Shown in pieces: positions 36,888 to 47,925 of a stretch of DNA of 64,000 nucleotides (its first letter is position 1; each line of letters opens with the position of its first letter). Both the position numbers and the translations under genes were made by a program. The notes beneath the pieces are model-generated. The model had not been told where the DNA came from, ran no database searches, and worked only from the letters and a program-made list of their open reading frames with translations. The DNA is taken from positions 29,237,600 through 29,301,599 of the forward strand of contig CM045762.1 in assembly GCA_025200525.1 (NCBI GenBank), read 5' to 3'. Source of the DNA: Camellia lanceoleosa. Lineage: Eukaryota > Streptophyta > Magnoliopsida > Ericales > Theaceae.

Positions 36888-37666
36888 TCATCATTTCAAT
36901 GGATTATGAGACTTACTGGTTAAAAGTTTTTGAACTAGGACTTAATGTACCATTATTTGCTAAAACGGGACTTACTTGTAAATCACCCTTTTTTTATTTT
37001 ATAAATTCGGAAGAAATATTAAAGACTCATAAATTCACCCAAGATGATGTGGTAGTAGAATTTGAGTCTACATCATTGGGTGTATAACAAATCAAAAAAT
37101 GATACATATCATACCACATAATTCTATTATATATCTAATTATTTGTTCTATTTAATTTCATAGAACAATATTTCAATTTTTATAAAATTATCAAAATACA
37201 AAACTGAAATATACTGTAATAATAACACGTGTCTTGCACAGGCCTTCTTAAACTAGTATATATATATATATATAAGAATCACTTAGTTGCTTGAGATTCG
37301 TCTTTTCTTTCTGATTTTGCCATTTCATTTTGAATAATTTACTAATGGTGGCCTACATGCTGAGTGAATTTTTTTTGTAATTAAGCAAACATTCTTAGTC
37401 AATTATCAAACAGGTTTTTTCGTGAATATGCAAACATTCTTGGTTAATTATGAAACAGGTTTTTTCGTAATTACGAAAACATTCTTAATCAATTATAAAA
37501 CATAAATATTTTTTTTTAACAAATTACAAATACACCTATAAGGTTTGTTTAAAATATGAATCAGTCCTATAGTATTAAAATATTACAATTATCGTTTGTT
37601 ATAAATAATAATTTAACACAATACTCAGGGAGAAAAAAAAAACCAATTTTCCAATGTAATAATAAA

Positions 37667-37865
37667 GGATCTTTCTTAGGTATGCCTTGCATACCATATG
37701 CAAGGCACTTACACCTTTTATGTTTCGGCTTATACAAATTTGTGTTACTAGTTATATCAAATTTTGTTCAAACTTACACATTGGTGACCTGCTAAGCAGG
37801 TCACTTTACAGGTAAAATTAATAAAATAATATATTTTATGATAAAGGTGTAAGTATTGTCATAAA
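37667..37865. mobile_element. 199-bp insertion in H2 (TSD AATAATAAA)
   Basis: Absent from the matching place in H1, H3 and H4. AATAATAAA lies exactly on both sides (37658-37666, 37866-37874). It starts GGATCTTTCTTAGG and ends GTAAGTATTGTCATAAA. Terminal inverted repeats are weak. Inside, GCATACCATATGCAAGGC and GGTGACCTGCTAAGCAGGTCAC are small palindromes. Confidence 0.75.
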
Positions 37866-38004
37866 AATAATAAATTATCAAAATTGGTAATTGAAAAATA
37901 TTTCTCATATCATCAAAACTAATAATTGACTTAATGATTTATTTATTAACAAAATGGTTATGTAAAAAATATTTTCATATCATTAAAAATTGTTAATTTA
38001 CTTA

Positions 38005-38163
38005 TGTTGTGTTTGGTTGGGGGATTTGGGGAGGGATTTGAAAATGGAAAGGGAAAAGGTGTGTGAAACTATGTGAAATATAGACATAATATATTCACAT
38101 TTCACCTACCTTTTCCTTTTTTATTTTCAAATCCCTCTCCAAATCCTCCAACCAAACACAGCA
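38005..38163. mobile_element. Tourist-like MITE, copy 2 (159 bp, TSD TTA)
   Basis: The same family and length as 8897-9055: TGTTGTGTTTGGTTGGGGGA at the left, TCCTCCAACCAAACACAGCA at the right. TTA occurs on both sides (38002-38004, 38164-38166). It lies in H2 and is missing at the same place in H1, H3 and H4. Confidence 0.87.
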
Positions 38164-38621
38164 TTAATGATTTACTTATTAATGAAATTTGTTATTTGTT
38201 ATGCAAGTATGATTTATGTATTAATAAAATTAGTCATTTGTGTATATATATATGTATTTTGTTCTGCTTTTTTATTAGTTCATTGAACTATCTTTGTAAT
38301 TTTTTTTAGATGGGAGAATTATTTTAGTATTTGTTTTATATTTATGTGTTGAAAAAAGTTACACACCATAATTTTTTTCATAAATTTGGAAATGTTAAAG
38401 TCTCATAAATTCACCCAAAATGATATAATAATAGAATTGGAGTCCACATCATTAGGTGTATAACAAATCAAAAAATGGTACATATCATACCACATAATTC
38501 TATTATATATCTAATGATTTATTCTATTCAATTTCATAGAACAATATTGTAATTTTTTAAAAAATTATTAAAACACAAAACTTAAATATATTGTAATAAT
38601 GCACGGGCCATTGCAAACTAG

Positions 38622-39606
38622 TATATATATATATAAACCAATTAGTTGCTTGAGATTCATCTTTTTTTTCCTCCTCCAATTTTACCCTTCCATTTTGAAT
38701 AATTTACTAATGGTGGTCTATATGTTGAGTGAAGGTTTTTTTACGTAATTATGCAAACATTCTTGGTCAATTATGGAACAGGTTTTTCTGTAATTACGTA
38801 AACATTATTGGTCAATTACAAAACAGGTTTTTTTGTAATTACGCAAATATTCTTGATCAAATATGAAAAATAAATCTTTTATTTTTGATCAAATTACAAA
38901 TACACCCATAATGTTTGTTTAAAATATGAATCGATCATATAATACTAGAAATTACAACTATCGTTTGTTATAAATTTTAATTTAACACAATATTCAGAGA
39001 AAAAAAACTATTCTCCTATGCGATAATAAATTATTAAAATTATTTATTGAAAAATATTTCTCATATCGTTAAAAAATTTTAATTGACTTAATGATTTATT
39101 TATTAACAAAATGGTTAACTGAAAAATATTTTTCATATTATTAAAAATTGTTGATTTTCTTATTAATAAAATTGGTCATTTGTTATGCGAGTATGATTTA
39201 TCGTATTAATAAAATTAGTCATTTGTATACATATGTATTTTCTTCTGTTTCTTTATTAGTTCAGTGAATTATCTTAGTAGTTTTTTTTTGGATGAGAGAA
39301 TTATCTTAGTATTTATTTTATATTTATCTGTTGAGAAAAGCTACATACCATAATTTTTTTTTTATAAATTCGAAAGAAATATTAAAGACTCATAAATTCA
39401 CCCAAGATTATATGGTAATAGAATTGGAGTCGACTTTACATCATTAGGTGTAAAACAAATCAAAATATGATACATATCATACCACATAATTATATTATAT
39501 ATCTAATGACTGATTTTATTCAATTTCATAGAACAATATTCTAATGTTTTAAAAAATTATCAAAATACAAAACTTAAACATACTGGAATAATAGCACGTG
39601 CCTTGC
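38622..39606 (+). mobile_element. Helitron-like unit H3
   Basis: Follows the CTAGT of H2 with a TA-run and AACCAATTAGTTGCTTGAG. 985 bp long, no inserts. Its 3' end stops at GCACGTGCCTTGCAAA without CTAGT and joins directly to the middle of the next unit. Confidence 0.65.
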
Positions 39607-40292
39607 AAATACACCCATAAGTTTTGTTTAAAATATGAATCGGACCTATAATATTAGAAATTACAACTATCGTTTGTTATAAATTTTAATTTAATACAAT
39701 ACTCATGGAAAAAAAAAACCCAATTCTCCTATACAATAATAAATTATCAAAAATTTTTATTGAAAAATATTTAGCATATCATTAAAAACTGTTAATTGAC
39801 TTAATAATTTATTTATTAACAGAATGGTTAACTAAAAAATATTTTTCATTAAAAATTGTTAATTTACTTAATGATTTACTTATTAATAAAATTAGTCATT
39901 TGTATATATATGTATTTTCTTTTTTTCTTTATTAGTTTAGTGAATTATCTTATTAATTTTTTTTAGATGGTAGAATTATCTTAGTATTTGTTTTATATTT
40001 ATCGGTTGAGAAAAGTCACACCATAATTTTTTTTTTTTTTATAAATTCGGAAGAAATGTTAAAGACTCATAAATTCAGCAAAAATGATATGATAATAGGA
40101 GTCTACATGATTGAGTGTATAACAAAATAAAAAATGATACTTATCATACCACATAATTCTATCATATATCTAATGATTTGTTCTATTCAATTTCATAAAA
40201 CAATATTTTAATTTTTAAAAAATTATCAAAATACGAAATTTAAATATACTGTAATAATAGTCTGTGCCTTGCATGGCTCTTTTGAAATTAGT
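39607..40292 (+). mobile_element. 5'-truncated Helitron-like unit H3b
   Basis: Begins at AATACACCCATAAGTTTTG, a point about 300 bp into a normal unit, and ends TGAAATTAGT, a mutated form of the CTAGT end. The junction with H3 shares CAAA, so a deletion by short homology between two units would explain both missing ends. Confidence 0.65.
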
Positions 40293-42246
40293 ATAAATAT
40301 ATATATATACAAGAATCACTTAGCTACTTGAGATTGGTCTTTTCTTTTCAATTTTGCTATTTCATTTTAAATAATTTATTAGTCGTGGCCTATATGTTGA
40401 GTGAAAGTTTTTTCATAATTACGCAAATATTTTTAGTCAATTATCAAACAGCTTTTTTCGTAAATACGTAAATATTCTTGGTCAATTATCAAATAGGTTT
40501 TCTATAAATACGCAAACATTCTTGGTCAATTATGAAATAGGTTTTCCTGTAATTACGTAAATATTCTTGGTCAATTATGAAACATAAATATTTTATTTTT
40601 TAACAAATTATAAATGCACCCATAAGGTTTGTTTAAAATATAAACCATTCCTATAATACTAGAAATTACAACTATCATTTGTTATAAATTTTAATTTAAC
40701 ACAATACTCAGGAAAAAAAAAAGAAAAAAACTATTCTCTAATGCAATAATAAATCATCAAAATTATTTATTCAAAAATATTTCTCATATCATTAAAATTA
40801 TTAATTGACTTAATAATTTATTTATTAACAAAATGGTTAACTGAAAAATATTTTTCATATCATTAAAAATTATTAATTTACTTAATGATTTACTTATTAA
40901 TAAAATTGATTATTTGTTATGCAAGTATGATTTATGTATTAATAAAATTAGTCATTTGTATATATATATATATATATTTTTTTCTGCTTCTTTATTAGTT
41001 TAGTGAATTATCTTTATAGTTTTTTTTAGATTAGAGAATTATCTCAATATTTGTTTTATATTTATGTGTTGAGAAAATTTACACACCATGTAACACCCCA
41101 AAAATAATCCAACATAAATTAAGTACATCAACCAACATCTATTAATCACTAAGGTTTGTACAAAAGTCTCACATGCGAATTATACATTCAATGATATAGA
41201 ATACATGAATCTATAGCATATAGAACATCAAATTCCCAAAAAATAATAGAATGCCCTCATGGGCTTACAATTTCCATGGCTTAAGCCCGGTTACACAAAA
41301 GTGGCATCTCAGGCCCATACACGAATAGTCCTTGGCTAGCAAAGTAAATCACAACAAAACAGAGTTATTTATTATTCACAAAATATATCCATGCCCTCAA
41401 CTTGACGGGATCACCATGACTTTTCCTGCACCAAAATCCCATAGGGGTAAGCTTAAAGCCCAATAGAGAAATCTTAACAAAGTATATACATTTACGCATG
41501 ATTTCCAAATTTTGAATGTAATGCTATGCAATTCCAATTGAAAGGGGATTTCATTTATATGCCTTTTTGAAAAGAATCACCATGTTCAACCACATTTTGA
41601 AAATCTCAACGAATTTCAAAATTTACAATTTTATCCAATAGGGGCAGTAAATACGACTTAGGTAATCCCTAGATTGGTGTCTACAAGTAGGCTTAACTAG
41701 CACTACCAAAAACCCCACTTTACCGGTTGCTAACCGGAAGGGAAGTGGTACCTCCTCTGCCCGTGTTTTCGTTCTTTCACCACAGACACTCAGGCCAACT
41801 TAATCCATTTCCTCTACACCTTCTATTTGGACTTACCAACGTATTTACCCCAAAACATTTCGGTAATTCCCAATTCTCAACAATCCTTTCTCAATGCAAG
41901 TTTCAAATCCCAATTCAATATTTATAACAAGTGGTATAATGAAATGTCAATGCCATTGTTGCCCATGCAATGCCACAATTATCTATGCCATGTAGTGATT
42001 ATTCATGCAATGTAACATCCAACCATCTACAAAATTTCCCACGATTGTACTATTTACGTTTACAATTTCCACTTCCTTTTTTTTTTTTTTCCAACACATA
42101 GAACATGTATAATTCATGAATTTTTACATCCATCCAAATGTTGCAACATAACCGTAACTCATATGGTCTTAACATTTGTCATTTCAAGATTTATGTACAT
42201 ACCTACATAAACAATAGATTCCAAGAAAAATTTTCTAATTTCACAT

Positions 42247-44839
42247 TGTAGACCGCCCCGAACTAGCTCCGCGCGCGAGGGCGTGAATTAGGTTCTAGCT
42301 ATTATAGTTCGGACTCCTGTCACGGTTTTGAATCTAATCTCACAAAGTATAATGTAAGAATGACAAATCACCAAAGAGTCCAAATCCGGCAAATCGTTTT
42401 GGAAAATCAATTTTAATCAAAAAGCGCCAAACATGGACCGCTTTGCCAGATTTCAGAGTTGCCACCTAAATATTTTGTTTTGGAAAATTTAGGAAACCCT
42501 AACTTGTGCCTAAGGCCACGTGTTCGTTATCACCAAAGTTGCCTCAGCTCGAGAACTTGGGTACGAGGGGGGAAGGTCATGAAATGAGCACCCCCCGCTC
42601 GCCCGATCAAAGGATCGGCTTCTACTAACATGATATGTTGTTTTTGAAAACACATGTATTCTTGTTTGATTATTAGCTAACTTACTATGTGATGCACACA
42701 ACACACAAGTATAGACTAAATCGCTCGATTTGGAACAAAACATCTTATGTTTGTTTTTCGAAAGTGGTTTGAAAATGCTACTCGTAAGTAGGCTGAAATG
42801 CAGATTTGCCACCAAACAAGGTGGGGTTAAAACATGATGATTTGTCACTTCAAGTGGGCTTAAAACTCACATTTGATGAATTGTTCCAATTCAGGCAATA
42901 AAGCCTTCATCCACAGGCATTCATGCAGTTTAGCATTTAAGCAAATAGCCTCATGGCAAGCATGCTAACATGGCAACACTCACACTCATGCAAGGATGCT
43001 AAAGCGTAAACACTTACAGTGTACTCCGAGCCAAAACAGAAAACTAGTTAGAAATCATGCATGATCCTAGTTTATTTTAAGATGCCTAATGCAACACATG
43101 CAATAATGCAACTAATAGGCTCAGCTATCTAGGATGGCATATGAATGCGACACCTGATAACATGCTTATCATTCAAACAACACAAGTATAGCATCCAAGA
43201 GGCCCTAAAACTCAAAACTAGTTAAGGCATTCAACAAGAGGCATGCAATACATGGCCTAAAGCATCAAACCAGCTCTGGACAGAGCTCAAACATGTCAAA
43301 ACAAAGGTCAAAACATGATGAAAATGGAGCCCAAAAGCTTAGACAATCATGCATACGTATTGGCTCACAAACAAGGCATAAGGCACATCTCTCAAAAGCT
43401 ATGAAAGAGTGGAATATGTGAGAGTGTGACTATGCTATATACACTGAAATCATGTGAGAAATGAGATTAAGGCATGCAATCATCACATTCAAAGCATGCT
43501 AGGGACCTCAAACACAAAGCTAGTGAAGCCCAACTACACTATAGCTATACAAAGCTAAGCATATATGATCAAGACCACTTAAAAAAGACCTCAAGCATGT
43601 TAAATCAGTGGAAAAAATGTGCTGAAGCAAAGTTAACACATGCTAGAATAATGAACTAAAACATGAAGCATGTTAGGCCAATAAGCATGATTGCACTACA
43701 AGTATAAGATGCAAGCAACCAATGACCAAACCAACCAAAAGCAGAGTTATGGTAGGTCCAAAAAGTCACAAAATCATGCTTGAGCTAAGTCACAAAAGAG
43801 TAGGAAAGCATGCTCAAGTATGAGACCAACAAGGCAAGCAAGCAAGACAACAGGAGAGGGGACCACCCCCTCCCATTCGAGACCTCAAAACAAGTTTTTC
43901 ACCATTGAAATTCCTTTGGAATTCAGTGGCTAAAAGACCAAAACAAGATAGTTTCAAAGGCCTCAAGAGATAGCACAAAGCATAACAAACAAGCCACAAA
44001 AGAGGGGGGAAACACCCCTAACCCCAACAAGGCCTTAAACCACTATTTTTAACACTTAAAAACTGAGGTTTTTACAGTTGAAACTTAGGCCAAAAATAGC
44101 ATGCAAGGGTGTCCAAATATTTAAGCAAAACAAAGCTTAAAGAGGGTAACTACTCACTCTTGAAGAACCATAGCAAAACAAGCACTTCTGAGCCAAAAAA
44201 CCAAACTTTGAGAGCTTAAATAAAACCTCCAAGAGCCTCAGCAACAATATAGAGGTGTTTTACTAGGTGTTGTAGTGCAAAAGTGTGAAGAAAATATACC
44301 TTAAAGCACTATTGAGCACAATATAAAGAGAGAGAGAGTGAGGATTCTAGAGAGAGAGAGAGATATTTTGTCTCTAAATTTTCTGAACCCCCTGGAGAGG
44401 GAGATGGGCCTCTCCTTATATAAGCAATGCAGGCACAAGCTTGCTTGATAAGCTTAAACCTGCCTCCATCCTTCCATACACGTGTATAGAGGATGGCTTA
44501 GTGAGCCACAGCTGGCTCAAAATATCTAACATAATATCTGTTGAAACATGGTGGCTTGCCGGCCATCAGTGGTGGCCAACAGTGCTTCATTGATGGCCGG
44601 CAGGGCAGATACCATGGCCGGCAGCCCTTGATCTTGGCTGGCAGTGCACTAAAACAAGCACTAGGGAGGGACCAAAGCATGGTCCAAAAATGGGGTAGAA
44701 AGGATATAGGGTTTGGAAAGTTCAAACCTGTGATGTTCCGTCGCGAAATTCGAATACTCGACAAGCAATAAAACTTTTCATCGGATGTACTTGCAAGCAT
44801 ATCCAAGTCTTGAGGATGGTAAAAAATGGGGTGTCTACA
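42247..44839 (-). mobile_element. LTR D nested in LTR C (2593 bp)
   Basis: Begins TGTAGACCGCCCC and ends GGGGTGTCTACA, nearly inverted ends with TG...CA. Flanks CACAT and CATAT agree at 4 of 5 bases. The left third is homologous to LTR E at 59534 (shared words TAGTTCGGACTC, AGAGTCCAAAT, GGCCACGTGT, GGCTCGAGAACTT). Inside is a CATGC-rich, GA-rich tract (44320-44370) and no ORF with known domains; the frame at 42510-42848 is not supported. Confidence 0.82.
44548..44645. repeat. GCCGGC-motif cluster in LTR D
   Basis: TTGCCGGCCATCAGTGGTGG, GATGGCCGGCAGGGC, CATGGCCGGCAGCCC and TTGGCTGGCAGTGC lie within 100 bp: four to five variants of GGCCGGCAG. Confidence 0.85.
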
Positions 44840-45484
44840 CATATATATTGAGAAACTTGACATTTTTCATCTAATGTCATGAAACTTCTATTTGAACATT
44901 CATTTAACATAAACAAAAATCATAATTTCTCAACATTCAACAAAACCCCCAAATTTTCTAGGTTTTCACCCAAAACAATGCATTCCTTTATTTCTTAGTA
45001 AAATCCCACCGAAACATCATTTCTATGCCAATGTACTCCAATTATTCAAGAAAAACCTTTCAATGACACAAAAGATGCATCTCTTCAACAAGCTACCAAT
45101 TTCTTGAGTCAAAAATCAAAACCCTTACAACATCTTTAAGAAAAGTTCAAAATCAATATCAATCTTGCATAAACAAGTATATATAACTCAAAGAAGTCCC
45201 TACCTCAAGTTTTTGTTGAAGAGATGAGATGAAACCCTAGAGCCAAAGATGAGAGATTTTCAATCTCCACCACACAAAGTGAAGTTCTAGCTTTGATCTC
45301 CAAGACTTGTGAGAGATGATGGATCTAGACCCAATGGATTGCAAGAAATCAAATATTTTTAGTGTTTGGTGAGAGTTTTTAGAGAGAAAGAGGAGCAAAA
45401 GTGTTTTTAGAGTGAGAATGGAGGGTTAGAAAATGATAAAAACTCAGCCAAAATGAGAGAAAAAAATAGAGTTTTCGGACCTAG

Positions 45485-45645
45485 CCGGTCCTGCACGTGC
45501 GGAGCCTGTTTCCTGCATGTGCAGCACTGATCCTCGCACGTGCGGCCTTCCAATCCCCACCTCTCCTCGCACCTGCATATAATGCAGTGTGCAAGGCTGA
45601 AAATCCCAATTTCCCCACACGTGCGGCTTGATCTCCCGTACGTAC
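45485..45645. repeat. GCACGTGCGG-motif cluster in LTR C
   Basis: CTGCACGTGCGGAGCC, CTGCATGTGCAGCAC, CTCGCACGTGCGGCC, CTCGCACCTGCATA, CACACGTGCGGCTTG and CCCGTACGTAC occur in about 150 bp. The centre CACGTG is a perfect palindrome (G-box core). Confidence 0.88.
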
Positions 45646-46131
45646 ATCCCTGGTCTTCCAGTCTAGAATTTTTTCAGCTCCATTCTAGGCACTTTGGACC
45701 TGACCTCGCACTCTCCGAAACCAGAGAAATTCAACACCCAAACAAACAAGAACAAAATTTTGAGAAGGATTCCCATACACAACAAACCAAAACGATTAAC
45801 ACGTCCTAAGTTAAACTGACACCCCAATGAGACAATTCCAAGGTTAAACAAGGGAAAATGAAATCACACACCATGATTTTTTTTTTATAAATTCGAAAGA
45901 AAGATTAAAGTCTCATAAATTCACTCAAAATGATATGATAATAGAATTGGAATCTGCATCATTAGGTGTATAACAAATCAAAAAATAATAAATATCATAT
46001 CATATAATTCTTTCATATATCTAATAATTTATTATATTCAATTTTATAGAATAATATTTTAATTTTTAAAAAATTATTAAAATACAACATTTAAACATGT
46101 TATACTAATAACCTTTGCATCGCATGGACCA

Positions 46132-46146
46132 TGGGGGGGGGGGGGG
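46132..46146. repeat. Poly(G) run of about 14-15 nt
   Basis: A homopolymer at the 3' edge of H4; its length may be unreliable. Confidence 0.85.
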
Positions 46147-46217
46147 TAGGTATTACTATAATGGCTTCGTGTCCAGACATGTCAATCATTGATCGAACCA
46201 ACTTTTAAAATATTTTG

Positions 46218-46955
46218 GTGGCGTTTAGTTTTATTCTAAAATCATGAATAAAAATTTTTAAAACTTTTTTTAAAATTTATAATTAAACAAAATTTTCAAA
46301 ACCCAATTCAAAAATTCTTTTTAAGACTCTATTTTTAAAAAAAGATTTAATAAAAATATTTTTAATTTTATTCTTTAAAATTATTTTTATTATTTATTTT
46401 TTAAAAAAATATTTTTTATTTTTATTTCTGAATTTTTTTAAAAAAAATTTCTTAAAAATTATTTTATTATTTTTTTAAGTATTGGTCAAATAATTTGTTA
46501 TGATTTAGATATATATATGCAATCCAAAAATTTTTTAAATTTAAAAAAATTAAATAATTAAAAAATAAGTAAAAAAATATTCAAAAAAATTTTAAAATTA
46601 AAATATTTAAAAATAAAATAAAATATTTAAAATAAAAAATAAAAAATAATTAAAATATTCAAAAGAATACAGCGCACAAATGTAGTAAATACAACATACA
46701 TTAAAAAAAATTACAATAAAAAATATTTATCCTAAAAAAATAAAATTAAGAATTTTTTAAAATATTTTTAAAAAATAAACCCAAAAAATTTCAAAATACA
46801 ACTCAATTTTTTTTTTTTCAAAACTCAAAACTTTTTTTAAAACTCATAACCAAACAAGTTTTTTTTTTTTTCAAAATTCATTTTAAAAACTCAAAACTCA
46901 AAATATAACTTAAAACTCAAATCATGATTCAAAAATTAAACCAAACGTTATTTTT
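46218..46955. mobile_element. Possible AT-rich TIR element
   Basis: The left end GGCGTTTAGTTTTATTCTAA and the reverse of the right end (AACGTTTGGTTTAATTTTTG) match, both followed by AATCATGA. The inside is a mass of A/T runs with TTTTAAAAA words in both orientations. A target duplication is not clear. Confidence 0.5.
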
Positions 46956-47565
46956 GCTTTTTAATGTTTTTCGCTTTAAAACTTGAGATGATATTAAAGT
47001 AGACAATAAATCTTGTAGTTGAATCCACTACCTATTCAATAATTATACACTTGTTTTTGGAAAGAGACTTACAAGTTGACCTTTTGATTTATTACAAAAA
47101 ATATATATATAAAATAGAAAGATGATATGACCCAAATAAATTGATTTTTTTTTTTTGGCTTATCAAAAGAGGCCTGTATGTGAAAGGATAATTTTGTCAC
47201 AAATGAGAGGATGTGTTGTCAATTGACGATATAAAAACTAAAATTGTCCATGTTTTTAACAACTCAAGTTCTTGGGTGATTAACAATTGGTAGAGGCTTC
47301 CCTTGCGTCCCTCCAATCTAGGTTGGAAGTTGTTGTCTATGCTTGTGGGTTTATTACAGATTTTGTTTTGATAATTTGAATCGTTTATTTTGTAAAATTA
47401 TTCGTGTTTATAAAAAAAATTTAGACTGGTCTGATAATCGTAGTCTCTTCTTTTTATTGTATTTGTCACCAAAAAGATAGATGATCTATTTTCAAAAACA
47501 CATTTGACGTTTGTTTTTTTTGGAGACAAACTCTATAAATTTAATAAGTTACGATTATTGAATTG

Positions 47566-47596
<31 letters not shown>

Positions 47597-47925
47597 GGCT
47601 CTTACAAGACAAACAAATCAGATTATCAAAACGGGACTCGTAATGAGCTCTACATGCCCAAATAAAACTCTCAAGTCTATATTATGGACTAAGAAACGCG
47701 ATGTTTGATAGCCTAATTCAGCACTCAAAATTTAATGTATCAAGTGATAATCAATTTAACTCATTTGATAACCACAATTGATATCACTTAAAAAATTAAG
47801 TATTTCTTAAAAAGTAAGCTAAAAGTTAAGAAAATTTTAAATGATGTGAAATTTATTTAATTCTAATTGAATTTATAAATACTAAACATAAGTATCAACA
47901 TACTTTATTATAAACTCACAACCAC
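46956..47925. other. AT-rich non-coding DNA with (TA)n
   Basis: A (TA)n run at about 47566-47593 and T-runs at 46861-46871 and 47143-47155. Around 47700 ATGTTTGATAGCCTAATTCA has a loose inverted partner near 51490-51515, hinting at an old TIR element into which 47.7-51.5 kb material was inserted. No gene. Confidence 0.6.

Larger units (their letters stand above)
27639..36988 (+). mobile_element. 9.35-kb MULE with transposase and ULP-like ORF
   Basis: The left end GAGATAATTACCTAAAAGTCC pairs with the reverse of the right end (GGGTGATTTACAAGTAAGTCC), and similarity continues for about 100 bp, including AATAAGTCCCATTT / GTAAGTCTCAT. TTTTTTTA flanks both sides (27631-27638, 36989-36996), close to the 9-bp Mutator duplication but in an A/T run. 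It carries a plus-strand MuDR-type transposase gene, a minus-strand ORF with a Ulp1-like end and a large minisatellite. This is the layout known for ULP-carrying (Kaonashi-type) MULEs in plants. It sits in H1, whose sequence resumes at 36997. Confidence 0.88.
24956..37256 (+). mobile_element. Helitron-like unit H1, split by two large insertions
   Basis: The 5' end TCTCTATATATATAAGAATC at 24956 and the 3' end ...CTTCTTAAACTAGT at 37256 fit Helitron rules (5' TC, 3' CTRR, insertion between A and T, no target duplication). Its parts are 24956-25184, 27102-27638 and 36997-37256, about 1.03 kb once insertions are removed. They line up in order with H2-H4. A GC-richer stem-like segment, CACGTGTCTTGCACAGGCC, precedes the CTAG end. 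It codes for nothing, so it would be non-autonomous. Confidence 0.68.
37257..38621 (+). mobile_element. Helitron-like unit H2
   Basis: Starts in the TA-run directly after the CTAGT of H1, with ATAAGAATCACTTAGTTGC, and ends GCACGGGCCATTGCAAACTAG before T (38622). Without its two inserts (37667-37865 and 38005-38163) it is about 1.0 kb, like H1 and H3. Same internal order: repeated GTAATTACGxAAACATTCTT words, ACAAATACACCxATAAG, TTGAAAAATATTTCTCATATC, and TTACACACCATAATTTTT near the 3' side. Confidence 0.68.
41089..45868 (-). mobile_element. Solo LTR C with TSD CACCA, holding nested LTR D
   Basis: Begins TGTAACACCCC and ends GAAATCACA, with CACCA on both sides (41084-41088, 45869-45873). Without D it is about 2.19 kb. 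On the minus strand CTTGAGGTAGGGACTTCTTTG (about 45192-45212) matches LTR B at about 49310-49332, so B and C are related and C reads leftwards. No primer-binding site or coding domain. The nested element lies at 42247-44839. Confidence 0.82.
40293..46131 (+). mobile_element. Helitron-like unit H4, split by LTR C
   Basis: Starts with ATATATATATACAAGAATCAC, runs to ACACACCA at 41088, and resumes after the LTR insertion at 45874 (TGATTTTTTTTTATAAATTCG). It ends near 46131 at CATCGCATGGACCAT before a G-run, with no clear CTAG. Net length about 1.05 kb. Confidence 0.65.

Noticed and set aside
42510..42848. 112-codon minus-strand ORF in LTR D
   Set aside because: No domain recognised. The homologous part of LTR E does not keep the frame open over the same length.
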